From NCBI GenBank assembly GCA_028687375.1, contig JAQUAG010000002.1, positions 62,001 to 126,000 of the forward strand: a stretch of 64,000 nt of DNA. Direction: 5' to 3'. A program made the translations under genes and the position numbers. How positions within the stretch are numbered: the first letter of the stretch is position 1; every line of letters begins with the position of its first letter. Shown here piece after piece: positions 18,417 through 28,262 of the stretch. The DNA is from Arcobacteraceae bacterium (GTDB lineage Bacteria; Campylobacterota; Campylobacteria; Campylobacterales; Arcobacteraceae). Below the pieces are notes generated by a model. That model had not been told where the DNA came from. It ran no database searches and saw nothing but the letters and a program-made list of their open reading frames with translations.

Positions 18417-19568
18417 TTAATTTTGTTTCCAAGTTGAGATTGTTTTTTTAATATCTTCTATATGTGAACTTAAAAGTTCATTTGAATCTTTTAAACAATG
18501 TTTGATAAATTTAATTTCAGCAACAGTAAAACCTTTTGGGTCTTTATCATTTAATTTGACATCATCTTTGCCTATCTCTATTTTTTTCAATTTTGTATTT
18601 GAAAATCTTGCATAGTAAATAATTTCATATCCACCATCATCTAACTTTTCCAATGTTACATAGATATATGGTTCACTTACTCCATCAAGATTTAATGATG
18701 AAATATCATAATCTCTCACTATCTCTTTAAAAGTATCTTTTAAGACATATCCTATGTAAACCTTCGAGTAGATATCCATATACATAGAGACAACTTTCCC
18801 CATAAAAAAGTTTTGATTAATTGTTTTATCGTTATTTATTGATTTTTTTAAAATCCAACCCAATGTATCAAAATATTTAAAATAATCAACCTTTATATCT
18901 TTTGCTTCAATAAGTTTTTCACTTTGATGGCTGATAAAAGGTTGTTTTTGATATTTTTTTCCTAAGACTAATTTTTCTAATATCTCTTCACCATTTAGAT
19001 TTTCAGTAACCCAAACGGTACAATTTGATGGAAATTTGTTTAATCCATTTGCCCCATCACTAAGAATTATCAATGCATTTACTTTTAGTTTGGGAAACAA
19101 TAAGCTAAGTAGTGCTGTTTTTTTCCGTAATCTTTTTCGTAAACCTATTGTTGATTGGACAATCGTACTTTCTACATAATAAATACTATCTTTTGTAAAA
19201 AACATAGCATCATATTCACTTACATCTTTATAACCAGCTTTATAGACAATTTGCTGACTTTTGTCCATTAAAAGTCCAAATTTTTGATTTCCTTGGTTGG
19301 AAAGATTTTGATGGGGACCTTTTAAAACAAATTGTGTAATTTCATCTTCTGTAAGTGCATATTGAAGTAAAAGTTCGTACACTATATTTTCATACAATTC
19401 ACCTTTAAACCCATTGTAAGCACTAATAAATTGTTGAGACTCTCTATCTATCCCATTTTTTATTAAAGATAATAGATGTCTTGTATGATATTCATAATAA
19501 ATTAAATTATCTGCTAATGTAGTGGTATCTAATGTCTTTATTTGCTTACTAATTTTTAATGAGTGCAT
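18417..19568 (-). CDS. Conserved unknown protein, possible PD-(D/E)XK nuclease fold (383 aa)
   Basis: This protein is not recognised with certainty. The N-terminal half has a pattern suggestive of a restriction-endonuclease-like fold: a helix with acidic residues (GELYENIVYELL, E57/E60), then D120 in SEYDAMFF and E133 in IYYVEST on successive predicted strands, followed by a basic helix (GLRKRLRKKTALLSLLFP). The usual Lys after the second acidic residue is missing. The C-terminal half is alpha/beta with no motif I know, and there are no membrane segments. It lies 15 bases after guaA and just before the 6S-like RNA; from memory Campylobacter jejuni also has an unknown gene between guaA and purD. 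Confidence 0.8.
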   Translation of the reverse strand: MHSLKISKQIKTLDTTTLADNLIYYEYHTRHLLSLIKNGIDRESQQFISAYNGFKGELYENIVYELLLQYALTEDEITQFVLKGPHQNLSNQGNQKFGLLMDKSQQIVYKAGYKDVSEYDAMFFTKDSIYYVESTIVQSTIGLRKRLRKKTALLSLLFPKLKVNALIILSDGANGLNKFPSNCTVWVTENLNGEEILEKLVLGKKYQKQPFISHQSEKLIEAKDIKVDYFKYFDTLGWILKKSINNDKTINQNFFMGKVVSMYMDIYSKVYIGYVLKDTFKEIVRDYDISSLNLDGVSEPYIYVTLEKLDDGGYEIIYYARFSNTKLKKIEIGKDDVKLNDKDPKGFTVAEIKFIKHCLKDSNELLSSHIEDIKKTISTWKQN

Positions 19569-19583
19569 ATTATTAACTTAACT

Positions 19584-21122
19584 CTATTCCCACTCAATTG
19601 TTGCAGGTGGCTTACTACTGATATCATAAACAACTCGATTTATCCCATCTACTTCATTAATAATTCTTCTACTCATAACCTCTAAAATATCATGAGGAAT
19701 ATGTGCAAATGTTGCTGTCATACCATCAATTGCATTTACAATTCTAATACATGCCGTATTGTCATAAGTTCTATTATCACCCATAACTCCAACAGATTTT
19801 ACATTTAAAAGAACTGTAAATGCTTGCCAAGTTTTATCATACCATCCACTTGCTCTTAACTCTTCGAGCATAATAGTATCAGCTTGTCTTAAAATAGTTA
19901 AATCTGATTCATTGACTTCACCCATAATTCTAATAGCAAGTCCAGGGCCTGGAAATGGATGTCTTCCAATCATTTGAGAAGGAAGTCCAAGTTCAAGTCC
20001 TAAAACTCTCACTTCATCTTTAAAAATTTCTCTTAACGGTTCAATAAGTTCAAATGTCATCCAATCAGGAAGCCCACCAACATTATGATGTGATTTTATT
20101 GTTTTTGAAGGACCTTTTACTGATACAGATTCAATAACATCTGTATAAAGTGTCCCTTGGGCTAAGAACTGAATCCCATCATGTTTTTTAGCTTCTTTAT
20201 CAAATACCTCTATAAATGTCTCACCTATTATTTTTCTTTTTCGTTCAGGATCAGTAACACCTGCTAATTTACTTAAAAAATCTTGTGAAGCATCAACCGT
20301 TATTAGCCCTATTCCTCTATTAGCAAACATATTTTGTACATCTTCTACTTCATTTGCTCGAAGAAGCCCATTATTAACAAAAACAGGTATAAGTTTATCT
20401 CCAATAGCCTCAGCTAAAAGAGTAGCAACAACAGAGCTATCAACCCCACCACTCACTCCACAAAGAACTTTTTTATCACCTACCTGTTCTCTTATTTTTG
20501 CTATTTGCTCTTTTGCAAAATTTCCCATACTCCAATTTTTTTCACAACCACAAATATGTTTTGCAAAATTTGTAAGCATCGTAGCACCTTCAACACTATG
20601 AGTTACTTCTGGATGATATTGGAATGCATATATTTTTTTATCTTCATTTGCAATTGCTGCATATGGTGAATTTTCACTTGTACCAATTACTTTAAATCCA
20701 TCTGGCAAAGTTTCAACTCTATCACCATGGCTCATCCATACAACTTCGTTATTAGTAATATCTTGGAATATTGGACAGTTATTATCTTCAACTTTTAATT
20801 TCGCTTTCCCATATTCATGATGATCAGCAGGCACCACACTTCCACCTAAATAATGTGCGATCGTTTGCATTCCATAACAAATACCTAAAATTGGAAGTCC
20901 CATATTAAAAATTTCAACATCAACTTTATAGGCATCTTCTGCATAAACTGACGCTGGTCCACCACTTAAAACTATCCCCTTTGGAGTTCTTGCTTTAATA
21001 TCTTCTAAACTTTCATTATATGGTACAATTTCAGAATAAAATCCATTATTTCTTAATCTTTTTGAGATAAGTTGAGTATATTGACTTCCAAAGTCTAAAA
21101 CTAATATTGGTACGTGCTTCAT
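19584..21122 (-). CDS. guaA: GMP synthase (glutamine-hydrolysing)
   Basis: GuaA aminates XMP to GMP using glutamine and ATP. It has an N-terminal class I amidotransferase with nucleophile Cys in LGICYGMQ and the His/Glu pair in [10 protein letters not shown]. The ATP-pyrophosphatase domain follows ([16 protein letters not shown]), and then the dimerisation domain ([14 protein letters not shown]) ends in PPATIEWE. The length of 512 is typical. AAGGAAAT lies before the ATG. Together with purD it makes this a purine-synthesis neighbourhood. Confidence 0.97.
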   Translation of the reverse strand: MKHVPILVLDFGSQYTQLISKRLRNNGFYSEIVPYNESLEDIKARTPKGIVLSGGPASVYAEDAYKVDVEIFNMGLPILGICYGMQTIAHYLGGSVVPADHHEYGKAKLKVEDNNCPIFQDITNNEVVWMSHGDRVETLPDGFKVIGTSENSPYAAIANEDKKIYAFQYHPEVTHSVEGATMLTNFAKHICGCEKNWSMGNFAKEQIAKIREQVGDKKVLCGVSGGVDSSVVATLLAEAIGDKLIPVFVNNGLLRANEVEDVQNMFANRGIGLITVDASQDFLSKLAGVTDPERKRKIIGETFIEVFDKEAKKHDGIQFLAQGTLYTDVIESVSVKGPSKTIKSHHNVGGLPDWMTFELIEPLREIFKDEVRVLGLELGLPSQMIGRHPFPGPGLAIRIMGEVNESDLTILRQADTIMLEELRASGWYDKTWQAFTVLLNVKSVGVMGDNRTYDNTACIRIVNAIDGMTATFAHIPHDILEVMSRRIINEVDGINRVVYDISSKPPATIEWE

Positions 21123-21189
21123 ATATTTCCTTAAAATTTATTTTTAAATAGAAACCTCATGAAAATTCATAAAATCTCTAGTTAAAAAT

Positions 21190-21220
21190 AAAGAAAGAAG
21201 GTTTATTTTCTTCTTTCTTT
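21190..21220 (-). terminator. Intrinsic terminator of nhaD
   Basis: The minus strand reads AAAGAAAGAAG, a 9-base loop, CTTCTTTCTTT, then ATTTTTAA. The 11-bp perfect stem begins 5 bases after the nhaD stop codon. The stem is A/T-rich and the flanks are AT-rich on both sides, so it may act in both directions. Confidence 0.75.
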
Positions 21221-21225
21221 AAAAA

Positions 21226-22608
21226 TTATCCTATGTGATAAAAACCTAAAATCTCATATTGAATATACCATACGGTAACAGAGGCTACATATCCAATAAA
21301 TACAGTCCAAGCCAATTTCATATGACTTGAAAATGTGTAAATTCCATGTAATTTACCCATAACTCCAACACCAGCAGCCGAGCCAAAAGAGATTAAACTT
21401 CCACCAACACCAGCTGTCATAGTTACAAGCATCCATTGGTCAAGTCCCATTTCTGGATTTGCTTTTAAAATAGCACTCATTACTGGAACATTATCAACAA
21501 TTGCTGAAAGCAACCCAACACCAATGTTTGACCAAGTTGGACCCAAAACACTTGGATCATATACGACAGCTGCTAGAGTAAGCCAACCAATAAAATATAA
21601 AACACCAACAGCAGCTAAAATACCAAAGAAAAACATTAATGTATTATTCTCAATTTTTGCCATAGAATGGAAAACATTGAACTCACTATTGTATTTCTTT
21701 TTAAGTCTAATCGCATAAAGTTTAAGTAAAGCAAGACCAAAAAGCATCCCCCACATAGCAGGAAGATGAAGCACTTGATGCCCAATAACAGCACATGCGA
21801 TAGTTACAATACCAAGCCAAATAACAGTAGTGGCACCATGCATAACTTGAGGAACTTTTTCAGTAGTAATATCAAAATCAGGTAAAGTTTCAGGAACATA
21901 TTTACTAAGTAAAAATGCTGTAATCATATAACCAATAAAAGATGCTGGAAATAAAAATAAAAAGTCTGTAAATACACCTTTTCCAGCTGTCCATGCCATA
22001 AGTGTTGTAATATCACCAAACGGAGACCAAGCACCACCTGCGTTTGCAGCAACTACTATGTTGATTGCACCTGGAACTAAAAACTCTTTTTTTGTTTTAT
22101 CAATTGTAATAAGAACAGTTGACAAAATAAGAGCAGTAGTAAGATTATCTGCAACAGGAGAGATAAAAAATGCTAATAATCCAGTAGCCCAAAAAAGTTT
22201 TCTATATGTATATCCCCTAGAAACAAGGTCATATTTTAATTTGTCAAAAACTCCCATATGAATCAATGATTCAATATAGGTCATTGCAACAAATAAGAAG
22301 AAGAAAATACCTGCTATCTCTAAAATAAGATGATTCGCTTCAATATGTACAAGATTTAAGTCAAGACCATTAATAGCATAATAGATAGCTGCTAATATAA
22401 ACATAAATGTACCAATAAATAAAGCTGGTTTTGATTTGTCTACCATATATTTATCTTCAGTAGCTATATAATAATATCCAATTACAAATATAACTAAAGA
22501 TAAAATTCCAACCCAAGTCATCGTCAAATCAGGAAATTTAACTTCCTCACCTCCACCACTTGCAAATGCAAATACACTTACAAAACAAAGTAATAATAAT
22601 TTTAACAT
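21226..22608 (-). CDS. nhaD: Na+/H+ antiporter NhaD
   Basis: This is a polytopic inner-membrane protein of 460 residues with about 12-13 hydrophobic helices, belonging to the NhaD/ArsB-like ion-transporter superfamily. An N-terminal signal-like helix (LLLLCFVSVFAFASGGGEE) precedes the body. Motifs include SPVADNLTTALILSTVL, AANAGGAWSPFGDITTLMAW and AIVDNVPVMSAIL, which carry the charged residues used in Na+ exchange. It exports sodium in exchange for protons and serves salt and pH homeostasis, fitting a marine or brackish lifestyle. It shares one base with the nadB stop (TAATG). Confidence 0.93.
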   Translation of the reverse strand: MLKLLLLCFVSVFAFASGGGEEVKFPDLTMTWVGILSLVIFVIGYYYIATEDKYMVDKSKPALFIGTFMFILAAIYYAINGLDLNLVHIEANHLILEIAGIFFFLFVAMTYIESLIHMGVFDKLKYDLVSRGYTYRKLFWATGLLAFFISPVADNLTTALILSTVLITIDKTKKEFLVPGAINIVVAANAGGAWSPFGDITTLMAWTAGKGVFTDFLFLFPASFIGYMITAFLLSKYVPETLPDFDITTEKVPQVMHGATTVIWLGIVTIACAVIGHQVLHLPAMWGMLFGLALLKLYAIRLKKKYNSEFNVFHSMAKIENNTLMFFFGILAAVGVLYFIGWLTLAAVVYDPSVLGPTWSNIGVGLLSAIVDNVPVMSAILKANPEMGLDQWMLVTMTAGVGGSLISFGSAAGVGVMGKLHGIYTFSSHMKLAWTVFIGYVASVTVWYIQYEILGFYHIG

Positions 22609-24059
22609 TACCTCTCCTTAATAAAATGAGCCCCAATAGATATTTTTCTATCTATTGCACTTTTAACGATAGATTTTGCCGTAAGTAACCTTAAATATAG
22701 AAGTCTTCCAATATCTTCTTTTAAGTACCCCTCTATCTCTTCAAGACTATCAATAAGGTCTTGCCTTACCCTTACAATTCCAACATGCGTCCACATAAGA
22801 TTTCTTAAAGCATTTTTAATTGCTTTATCTTTTGGCTTCTCTAGAGTAAAGTATGCTATCTTTTGCTTATACTCTTTTTCATAAATTTTAAAATCAATCT
22901 CAAGCGATAATTTAACGGCTAATTCAGAAAAGACAAGTCCTTCAAGCAATGAATTTGAAGCAAGTCTATTCGCACCATGAACACCTGTACTTGAAACTTC
23001 ACCAATAGCATAAAGATTTTTAAATCCAATAACTTTAGAATTTAAATCAACTTCAATTCCACCCATACTATAATGAAAAGCTGGACTTATTGGAACTCTT
23101 TCGTAAGGTAAATCAAATCCTATCTCTCGTAAATCTTTATAGATATTTGGAAACCTTTTTTTAAAATCATTTTTTTCAAAATTATGGAAAGATATATAAA
23201 CTTTTGAACCTGTTTTTTTAGAGTAATCAAAAATCGCACGGCTCACAATATCTCTTGGTGCTAACTCTTTATCTTTGTGATATTCACCTAAAAAAGCATA
23301 TCCATTTTCATCTTCAATGATAGCACCTTCACCTCTTAACGCTTCTGTTAAAAGCTGTTTCCTAGCATTTTGACTATCTACAAATACAGTTGGATGAAAT
23401 TGAATCATCTCCATATCTCGAAGTTTTATCCCTTTTTCTACACAAATTCCTTGAATGTCTCCAGCAATTGTTATAGAATTTGTATGGTATCTATAAATGG
23501 AACCAACACCACCACTTGCAATAATAGTATTATGAGCATAAATGATTTTATCTTTATCATTTTGTAAAATATGTACACCATAACAAATGTCATCTTGAAT
23601 AAGTAAATCTATAACTATTGAAGCTGTCATCACTTCATGAGGACAATTTTCTAATAAAAACATATGAAGTTCTCTTCCTGTAGCATCACCATCCGCATGT
23701 AAAATTCTACTTCTTGAATGAGCTGCTTCTTTTGTAAAAGATAACTCTCCATCCTCATTTCTATCAAATTGAAACCCATTAGTTATTAAATTATCAACAG
23801 CATTTATCGATTTTTTACTTAGTAATGTTACAGCTTCAATATCATTAAGATATGCACCAGCTTCCATTGTATCTTGTACATGGGACGGAATATCATCTTC
23901 ATCTCTTGCTCTAACAATTCCACCCTGCGCCCAAAATGTATTACATTCCCAAGGGGACTGCTTACACACAATTAAAACTTTTTTATCATGGGGTATTAAC
24001 CTTGCTGCATTTAAACCTGCAACCCCTGTACCAATAATTACATAATCATAGATAATCAT
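22608..24059 (-). CDS. nadB: L-aspartate oxidase NadB
   Basis: NadB is an FAD enzyme that oxidises L-aspartate to iminoaspartate, the first step of NAD synthesis. The dinucleotide-binding motif IGTGVAGLNAARL is at the N-terminus. The family signatures WAQGGIVRA, SRILHADGDATGRELH, ASGGVGSIYRYHTNS, HPTVF and SNSLLEGLVFSE follow. The length of 483 is slightly below the 500-540 typical of larger homologues. Its start overlaps the stop of a 36-aa lipoprotein gene, and its stop overlaps the nhaD start. Confidence 0.95.
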   Translation of the reverse strand: MIIYDYVIIGTGVAGLNAARLIPHDKKVLIVCKQSPWECNTFWAQGGIVRARDEDDIPSHVQDTMEAGAYLNDIEAVTLLSKKSINAVDNLITNGFQFDRNEDGELSFTKEAAHSRSRILHADGDATGRELHMFLLENCPHEVMTASIVIDLLIQDDICYGVHILQNDKDKIIYAHNTIIASGGVGSIYRYHTNSITIAGDIQGICVEKGIKLRDMEMIQFHPTVFVDSQNARKQLLTEALRGEGAIIEDENGYAFLGEYHKDKELAPRDIVSRAIFDYSKKTGSKVYISFHNFEKNDFKKRFPNIYKDLREIGFDLPYERVPISPAFHYSMGGIEVDLNSKVIGFKNLYAIGEVSSTGVHGANRLASNSLLEGLVFSELAVKLSLEIDFKIYEKEYKQKIAYFTLEKPKDKAIKNALRNLMWTHVGIVRVRQDLIDSLEEIEGYLKEDIGRLLYLRLLTAKSIVKSAIDRKISIGAHFIKER

Positions 24060-24166
24060 TTACTTTGTTCCTTTGGCTCATCGTGAAAATAGACTGGTTC
24101 TGTTTTGTATCCACACCCAACAAATACTGATATTATTAAAGTTACTAAAAAAATATTTTTTTTCAA
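24056..24166 (-). CDS. Small lipoprotein (36 aa), LptM-like
   Basis: This frame is short. It begins with TTG (complement of 24164-24166), with GGAA five bases upstream, and reads MKKNIFLVTLIISVFVGCGY followed by KTEPVYFHDEPKEQSK. This is a textbook lipoprotein signal: two Lys, a hydrophobic stretch, lipobox FVGC. After the Cys, GYKTEPVYF resembles the GLKGPLYFP start of LptM/YifL, a tiny lipoprotein that assists LptD oxidation in E. coli. It overlaps nadB by 4 bases (ATGA), so it is co-translated with that gene. The lipoprotein call is firm on motif grounds; the LptM relation is an inference from a short stretch. Confidence 0.72.
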   Translation of the reverse strand: MKKNIFLVTLIISVFVGCGYKTEPVYFHDEPKEQSK

Positions 24167-24262
24167 TTTATTCCAACTTTTTAATTTAATATATTCTTAC
24201 CCTAATTAGGCAAAATGGAACTGATGTTAACTAAGATTTAATAAGAATTTGATTAATTTTAT

Positions 24263-24268
24263 TATAGA
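24263..24268 (+). promoter_or_regulatory. Candidate -10 box for the aspartate aminotransferase gene
   Basis: TATAGA followed by AT lies about 34 bases before the ATG in an AT-rich divergent region between the lipoprotein-nadB-nhaD unit and the plus-strand genes. No -35 box is clear. Transcription would begin near 24275. Confidence 0.35.
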
Positions 24269-24301
24269 ATAGAGATTATTTTAACTAAGGAATAGAACAC
24301 A

Positions 24302-25483
24302 ATGACAATTGATTTATCTAAAAGAATAGACACACTTTCAGAGTCTTTAACTATAGCAATAGCAACACTAGCTAGAGATTTAAAAAAAAGCGGTAAAGAT
24401 GTAGTAAGTTTTAGTGCAGGAGAACCTGATTTTGATACACCTGAAATCATTAAACAAAGTGCAATTGAAGCACTTAACAATGGATATACTAAATATACAG
24501 ATGTATCTGGTTCAGTTGATTTAAGAGAAGCTGTTGCTTATAAACTTAAAGTTGAAAACAATCTTGATTACAAACCAAGTGATATTATTGTAAGTGTTGG
24601 TGCTAAGCATAGTTTATTTAATATTTTTCAAGCAATTATTGATGATGGTGATGAAGTTATTATCCCTGCTCCTTATTGGGTTACATATCCTGAACTTGCT
24701 CTTTATAGTGGTGGTGTACCTGTTGCAATTGAAACAGATGATGCAAGTGGATTTAAAATAACTCCAGAACAACTAAAAAATGCAATTACTCCAAAAACAA
24801 AAATGCTTATTCTTACAAGTCCTTCAAATCCAACAGGAAGTGTTTATACAAAAAATGAACTTATTGCACTTTCTGAAGTTTTAAAAGATACAAAAATCGT
24901 AGTTGTTAGCGATGAAATGTATGAAAAATTAACTTATGACAACTTAGAATTCACAGCAGCTGCTAGTATAAGTGAAGATATGTTTAATAGAACTATTACT
25001 GTAAATGGACTTAGTAAATCTGTAGCAATGACTGGATGGCGTTTTGGATATCTTGCATCACCAAATAAAGAGTTAGTTCAAGCAATGGTAAAACTTCAAG
25101 GTCAAAGCACCTCAAATATCAACTCAATAACTCAATATGCAGCGATTACAGCATTGAAAGGCAAAGCAAACGATGACATTGAAACTATGAGAGTAGAGTT
25201 TGAAAAAAGAAGAAATTTAGCTTGTGATATGTTTAATGCAATTGATGGACTAAGTGTTGTTAGACCAAATGGTGCTTTTTATCTTTATGTTAATATCAAA
25301 GATGTTGAACAAGATAGTATGAAGTTTTGTAAAGAATTACTTGAAAATGTTGGTGTGGCTGTTGTTCCTGGTCTTGGATTTGGTCTTGACGGATATTTTA
25401 GATTTTCATTTGCAACGAGTGAAGCTACAATTATAGATGGAATTAACAGAATAGAAAAATTTGTTAAAAATTATAAAGGCTAA
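24302..25483 (+). CDS. aspC: Aspartate aminotransferase (class I, AspB type)
   Basis: This is a PLP-dependent aminotransferase of 393 residues that interconverts aspartate/2-oxoglutarate and oxaloacetate/glutamate. Visible motifs are FSAGEPDFDTPE, PAPYWVTYPE, TSPSNPTGSVY, DEMYEKLTYD and the PLP-lysine region NGLSKSVAMTGWRFGY. Sub-group I-gamma bacterial enzymes have this length and these motifs. AAGGAA lies 9 bases before the ATG. It starts the long plus-strand run and sits opposite nadB, whose substrate is aspartate. The exact amino-acid range cannot be read from sequence. Confidence 0.92.
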   Translation: MTIDLSKRIDTLSESLTIAIATLARDLKKSGKDVVSFSAGEPDFDTPEIIKQSAIEALNNGYTKYTDVSGSVDLREAVAYKLKVENNLDYKPSDIIVSVGAKHSLFNIFQAIIDDGDEVIIPAPYWVTYPELALYSGGVPVAIETDDASGFKITPEQLKNAITPKTKMLILTSPSNPTGSVYTKNELIALSEVLKDTKIVVVSDEMYEKLTYDNLEFTAAASISEDMFNRTITVNGLSKSVAMTGWRFGYLASPNKELVQAMVKLQGQSTSNINSITQYAAITALKGKANDDIETMRVEFEKRRNLACDMFNAIDGLSVVRPNGAFYLYVNIKDVEQDSMKFCKELLENVGVAVVPGLGFGLDGYFRFSFATSEATIIDGINRIEKFVKNYKG

Positions 25484-25487
25484 TCAA

Positions 25488-26411
25488 ATGATATCAGCAG
25501 AAAAAAAAGCAACCATTGTCTCAAGTACAGTCGCTGGATTGCTTACACTAATGAAATTAGTAATAGGACTAATGAGTGGTTCTGTTGCAATTTTAGCAAG
25601 TGCTGTTGATAGTACTCTTGATCTTTTTGTATCAATTTTTAATTATTTTGCAATTACAAATTCTGAAAAACCAGCTGACCAATATTTCAATTATGGACGT
25701 GGGAAAATTGAAGCACTTGCGAGTGTTATTGAAGGTACCATTATTACAATATCAGGACTTTTTTTATTATATCAAGCAGTAAGTAAATATATCAATGGTG
25801 GCGTATCTCAATATGGTGATATTTCTATGATTGTAATGATAATTTCACTAATTATTACTATATCATTAGTTACTTATCTTAACAAAACTGCAAAAGAAAC
25901 AAATAATATGGTGATAAAAGCTGATGCACTGCATTATAAAACAGATGTTTATTCAAATATTGCTGTTCTTATCTCTTTAATTGGTGTTTATTTTACAAAC
26001 AATGAACTCATCGATATTATTGTAGGTGCTGGAATATCTTTTTATATCATTTATAGTGCTTATGAGCTTATTAAAGATGGTGTGTTAGTGCTTCTTGATA
26101 GAGCATTAGATGATGAGATGATTGATAATATCAATAATATTTTAGCATCCCAATCAGATATTAATGATTTTCACTTTTTAAAGACAAGAACCGCTGGAAA
26201 TGTAAATTTTACAGATGTTCATTTGGTCTTTGATTGTGTTATTACATTACTTGATGCTCATAGAATTAGTGATAGAATTGAAGAGAAAATTATGGCACTT
26301 GATAAATCTAAAGAGTGGGTGATTAATATTCACCTTGATCCTTATGATGATTCTGATATCAATATAGGTGCACATTGCCCTGCTCCATTACATATCCATA
26401 CCCACCACTAA
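25488..26411 (+). CDS. Cation diffusion facilitator (Zn/Fe/Mn efflux)
   Basis: I start this at the ATG giving MISAEKKATIVSS, 4 bases after the aminotransferase stop with AAAGG in front. Six membrane helices are predicted, followed by a cytoplasmic ferredoxin-like C-terminal domain. The metal site residues are visible as DSTLD in helix 2 and HYKTD in helix 5, the DD-HD arrangement of FieF-like transporters. The C-terminus ends in a His-rich tail (HCPAPLHIHTHH) that may bind metal. It exports divalent cations in exchange for protons. Its stop overlaps the radA start (TAATG). Confidence 0.92.
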   Translation: MISAEKKATIVSSTVAGLLTLMKLVIGLMSGSVAILASAVDSTLDLFVSIFNYFAITNSEKPADQYFNYGRGKIEALASVIEGTIITISGLFLLYQAVSKYINGGVSQYGDISMIVMIISLIITISLVTYLNKTAKETNNMVIKADALHYKTDVYSNIAVLISLIGVYFTNNELIDIIVGAGISFYIIYSAYELIKDGVLVLLDRALDDEMIDNINNILASQSDINDFHFLKTRTAGNVNFTDVHLVFDCVITLLDAHRISDRIEEKIMALDKSKEWVINIHLDPYDDSDINIGAHCPAPLHIHTHH

Positions 26412-27763
26412 TGGCAAAGAAAAAACAAACTCTTTTTGAATGTCAACACTGCGGTGAGCAAAGTGTTAAGTGGCTAGGAAAATGTCCTAGTTGTGGTGGT
26501 TGGGATAGTTTCATAGAGCTTAATCAAGCTGAACAAGAAAGTTTAAAATATCTTTCAAAACAAACTTCAAGTGACAAACAAAAAGCAATGCCAATTACTA
26601 AAATTGAGGAAGATGATGTAGTTAGATTTTCATCAAACAATACAGAATTTGACCTTGTAATGGGTGGTGGAATAGTTCCTGGGAGTTTAACTTTGATTGG
26701 TGGAAGTCCTGGTGTTGGGAAATCTACACTATTGCTCAAAATTGCTGGAAATTTAGCAAAATCAGGGAAAAAAGTTCTTTATGTATCTGGGGAAGAATCA
26801 GCTGGACAGATAAAACTCCGAGCAACAAGACTTGATGCTAATGAAGAAAACTTATATCTACTTCCAGAAATTTCCCTTGAAGCTATCCAAAATGAGATGT
26901 TACGGGAAAATTATGAAGCAGTTATTATTGATTCGATTCAAACAATGTATTCCGATAAACTTACATCAGCTCCTGGGAGCGTAACACAAGTAAGAGAGAT
27001 TACATTTGAGCTTATGAGAAAAGCAAAAGAGTCCAGAATTGCTATGTTTATCATAGGACATATTACAAAAGATGGCTCAATTGCAGGACCTCGAGTATTA
27101 GAACATATGGTTGATACTGTTCTTTATTTTGAAGGGGAGCAGTCAAAAGAGATACGAATGCTTAGAGGATTTAAAAATAGATTTGGAAGTACAAGTGAAA
27201 TTGGTATCTTTGAGATGACTGCAAATGGACTTGAAAGTGCTAAAAATATCTCAAATAGATTTTTTAGTAGTAGTAAAGAGCAAAGTGGAAGTTGTTTAAC
27301 AGTAACAGCAGAAGGAAGTCGTGCTTTAATACTTGAAGTACAAGCACTTGTTAGTCACAGTACAAATCCAAATCCAAAAAGAAGTGCAACTGGTTTTGAT
27401 ACAAATAGATTAAATATGCTTTTAGCACTTTTAGAAAAAAAATTAGATTTACCACTTAATTCATATGATGTATTTATAAATATTAGTGGTGGAATCAAAA
27501 TCAAAGAAAGCTCTTGTGATTTGGCGGTTATCGCTTCAATCATTAGTAGCTTTAGAAATCGCCCAATTTCAAGAGAAAGTGTTTTAATTGGGGAAGTTAG
27601 TTTAACTGGTGAAATAAAAGATGTGTTTAGTATGGAAACAAGATTAAGAGAAGCTATCTCATGTGGGATAAAAAAAGCGATAATATCAACAAAACCTAAG
27701 GGGATAGTTGGTATAAAATGTTTTGAAGTTGATGAAGTTTCAAAAATGTTAGAATTATTTTAA
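26411..27763 (+). CDS. radA: DNA repair protein RadA
   Basis: RadA is a RecA-like helicase that promotes branch migration in recombination. The 450-residue protein has an N-terminal zinc finger (C11, C14, C25, C28), Walker A GGSPGVGKST, Walker B-like AVIIDSIQTM, the RadA-specific GFKNRFGSTSE motif and a C-terminal Lon-like domain (ISGGIKIKESSCDLAV). I take the ATG that overlaps the preceding stop, since it gives the canonical MAKKKQTLFECQHCG start. Confidence 0.97.
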   Translation: MAKKKQTLFECQHCGEQSVKWLGKCPSCGGWDSFIELNQAEQESLKYLSKQTSSDKQKAMPITKIEEDDVVRFSSNNTEFDLVMGGGIVPGSLTLIGGSPGVGKSTLLLKIAGNLAKSGKKVLYVSGEESAGQIKLRATRLDANEENLYLLPEISLEAIQNEMLRENYEAVIIDSIQTMYSDKLTSAPGSVTQVREITFELMRKAKESRIAMFIIGHITKDGSIAGPRVLEHMVDTVLYFEGEQSKEIRMLRGFKNRFGSTSEIGIFEMTANGLESAKNISNRFFSSSKEQSGSCLTVTAEGSRALILEVQALVSHSTNPNPKRSATGFDTNRLNMLLALLEKKLDLPLNSYDVFINISGGIKIKESSCDLAVIASIISSFRNRPISRESVLIGEVSLTGEIKDVFSMETRLREAISCGIKKAIISTKPKGIVGIKCFEVDEVSKMLELF

Positions 27764-27775
27764 GAGGTATTATTT

Positions 27776-28255
27776 ATGGTAGATTACAAAATTACAAGTG
27801 CAATTATGGGAGAAAGACCAAAATTTGAACTTCCAAATAAAGGTTTTTTAGAAAGTTTAAAACCAGCTGGTTTTATGGAGATGATTCATCGTTTTTATGC
27901 TGAAGTTTTACAAAGTGATATTGCACATTATTTTCCAGATGATGAAGAGGAGTTGGAACTTATCAAAAAAAGAAATGGTTCTTATTTCATGATGTTATGT
28001 GGTGGAGATGATAGATATATCTCTAAATTTGGTGGAGATTTTGACCAAATTAAAACTCATAAACCTTTCTCTATCCCTGATAAAGCAAGAACAGAGTGGC
28101 TTGGTTGTTGGCAAATAGTATTAAAAGAGATTGAAAACAAAGTAGATCACGATGATATTCAATCTTACTGGAACTGGTTAGAAGTTTTTTCAAAACATAT
28201 TGTAAACTATGAAAATGATAGACAAACCAGAGAAGATATAGCAAAAATAAATTAA
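27776..28255 (+). CDS. Truncated-hemoglobin-like globin
   Basis: The 159-residue protein looks like a bacterial truncated globin. It has FMEMIHRFYAEVLQSDIAHYF near the B-helix region, MMLCGGDDRYISKFGG, and KTHKPFSIPDKARTEWLGCW around the expected proximal His and G-helix. The TrHb fold is recognisable, but I cannot securely assign the subgroup. Such globins bind O2 or NO and in this phylum are linked to nitrosative or oxygen stress. It follows radA by 12 bases and is closed by a strong hairpin. Confidence 0.8.
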   Translation: MVDYKITSAIMGERPKFELPNKGFLESLKPAGFMEMIHRFYAEVLQSDIAHYFPDDEEELELIKKRNGSYFMMLCGGDDRYISKFGGDFDQIKTHKPFSIPDKARTEWLGCWQIVLKEIENKVDHDDIQSYWNWLEVFSKHIVNYENDRQTREDIAKIN

Positions 28256-28262
28256 GTAAGAT

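Noticed and set aside
24262-24480. Small hydrophobic minus-strand frame at the aminotransferase start
   Set aside because: It is antisense to the conserved N-terminus of the aminotransferase and would overlap its promoter; a mirror frame is more likely.
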